From an uncultured Phascolarctobacterium sp. (GTDB taxonomy: Bacteria; Bacillota; Negativicutes; Acidaminococcales; Acidaminococcaceae), in assembly GCA_946002345.1 (NCBI GenBank), contig CAMFZA010000113.1, positions 1 to 6,045 of the forward strand: a stretch of DNA of 6,045 nt, in the 5' to 3' direction. Positions 5,442-6,045 of this stretch are shown in pieces. Numbering within the stretch: the first letter of the stretch is position 1; each line of letters begins with the position of its first letter. The notes under the pieces were generated by a model that did not search any database, was not told the DNA's origin, and saw only the letters and a list, made by a program, of their open reading frames with translations. A program made the translations under genes and the position numbers.

Positions 5442-5473
5442 AAAAGCTCACTCAAAAAAGAGTGGGCTTTTTT
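5442..5473 (+). terminator. Intrinsic terminator after the repeat element
   Basis: AAAAGCTCACTC (5442-5453) and GAGTGGGCTTTT (5460-5471) form a 12-bp stem with one G-T pair and an A6 loop, followed by further T residues. The A-run on the other side means it could also work weakly on the minus strand. It ends the transcript of the exported repeat protein, so the repeat element would be in that mRNA's 3' untranslated region. Confidence 0.9.
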
Positions 5474-5484
5474 ATTTAATTTGT

Positions 5485-5492
5485 GCTATAAT
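5485..5492 (+). promoter_or_regulatory. Extended -10 promoter of the LptA-like gene
   Basis: TGCTATAAT (TG at 5484-5485, TATAAT at 5487-5492) follows the terminator, without a good -35 box. Transcription would start near 5499, leaving a leader of about 79 nt before the coding start, in which I see no recognised RNA element. Confidence 0.6.
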
Positions 5493-5577
5493 GTTAGGTG
5501 GATTATTGTCTGTATTTTTCTCTTAATGTAGTGGAAATATGGTAAACGTTGATATATTTAGACGAAGGAGTACTCCG

Positions 5578-6009
5578 ATGAAAAAGACTTTTTTAGCAGC
5601 AGCCTTGGTAGCAAGCCTGTGTGTGCCTGCCTACGCTGCCCAGTATACTAATCAAGGTGATAATCGCTTTGATAGTCCCGACATTGTGGCTGAGCCCAAC
5701 CATGCGGTACAGAGCAAGGGCGAGGAGCAAAAGGCAGCGCTGCCCATTACCCTGACCGGTGAGCATGCTGTGTATGATAGTGTTAGCGGTGATTTTCATG
5801 CCAGCGGTAATGTGGTGGTCAAGCAAGGGAACCAAACACTGCATACCAGCTTTGTGGAAGGCAACATGAAAACTGGCGAGGTGTGGCTTAAGGAGGGTGG
5901 TTCCTTTGCAGAGAAGGAAACAATAACCAAGGCCGAATGGGGTCACTATAATTTCAATACCAAGACGGGCGAGTTGCAAAAAAACACCGGACAAAAAAGC
6001 AAACATTAG
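5578..6009 (+). CDS. Small exported LptA/OstA-like protein
   Basis: The 143-residue product begins with a clear Sec signal peptide (KK, hydrophobic core 5-18, AYA cleavage site near residue 20). Residues 57-105 match the OstA/LptA-type beta pattern: an ALPITLTGEHAVYD strand, SGDFHASGNVVVKQGNQTL (70-88), then FVEGNMKTGEVWL. This domain family forms the periplasmic bridge that carries lipopolysaccharide in diderm bacteria. A second copy of the motif seems to start at AEWGHYNFNTKTGELQ (119-134), but the protein stops 9 residues later. It is shorter than E. coli LptA (185 residues), so it may be a minimal paralogue or a truncated one. GAAGGAG (5564-5570), 7 nt upstream, selects this ATG over an in-frame ATG at 5539 that lacks a ribosome binding site. 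Domain type is fairly sure; a role in LPS transport is inferred. Confidence 0.8.
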   Translation: MKKTFLAAALVASLCVPAYAAQYTNQGDNRFDSPDIVAEPNHAVQSKGEEQKAALPITLTGEHAVYDSVSGDFHASGNVVVKQGNQTLHTSFVEGNMKTGEVWLKEGGSFAEKETITKAEWGHYNFNTKTGELQKNTGQKSKH

Positions 6010-6045
6010 ATATATACGCACCATCCCAAACATACACCGAACAAA

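Noticed and set aside
5539..5577. Upstream ATG adding 13 residues before the LptA-like signal peptide.
   Set aside because: It has no ribosome binding site and would place charged arginines ahead of a signal peptide that already starts properly at 5578 behind a good GAAGGAG.

Overview
This window looks like chromosomal DNA from a diderm Firmicute of the class Negativicutes, perhaps an Acidaminococcaceae/Phascolarctobacterium-type genome. The argument combines two sets of features. Firmicute-style RNA control is present: a T-box leader on serC and a TPP riboswitch with a terminator on thiC, plus strong GGAGG ribosome binding sites. Outer-membrane-type genes are also present: a DUF535/VirK-family protein and an LptA/OstA-like exported protein. 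The taxon is an inference; the genes themselves are read directly.

Layout. Bases 63-1136 (minus) encode SerC, preceded on the same strand by a roughly 300-nt T-box leader (about 1503-1201) with its own promoter. The thiC transcription unit runs the other way: a TPP riboswitch aptamer (about 1704-1794), an intrinsic terminator (1806-1836), then a short-form ThiC (1879-3180). Next come three monocistronic-looking plus-strand genes: a DUF535 protein (3310-4215) with a strong terminator, an exported protein with N-terminal 20-residue repeats (4318-5247), and a small exported LptA/OstA-like protein (5578-6009). Between the last two lies a non-coding repeat element (5244-5412) followed by a terminator (5442-5473).

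Function. serC and thiC are housekeeping biosynthetic genes (serine/pyridoxal phosphate and thiamine pyrimidine), each controlled by an RNA sensor of its product: uncharged tRNA-Ser is inferred for serC, and TPP is clear for thiC. The other three genes appear to belong to the cell envelope and have no obvious metabolic link to the first two.

The most notable points are these. The serC T-box leader has one specifier domain but two consecutive antiterminator/terminator modules, whose tRNA-acceptor-pairing bases differ (UGGC versus UGGU). The repeat element after the second envelope gene has two near-identical 46-bp direct copies 105 bp apart and long inverted arms. A clean five-fold 20-residue repeat is present in the exported protein. 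I see no convincing new defence system or mobile element.
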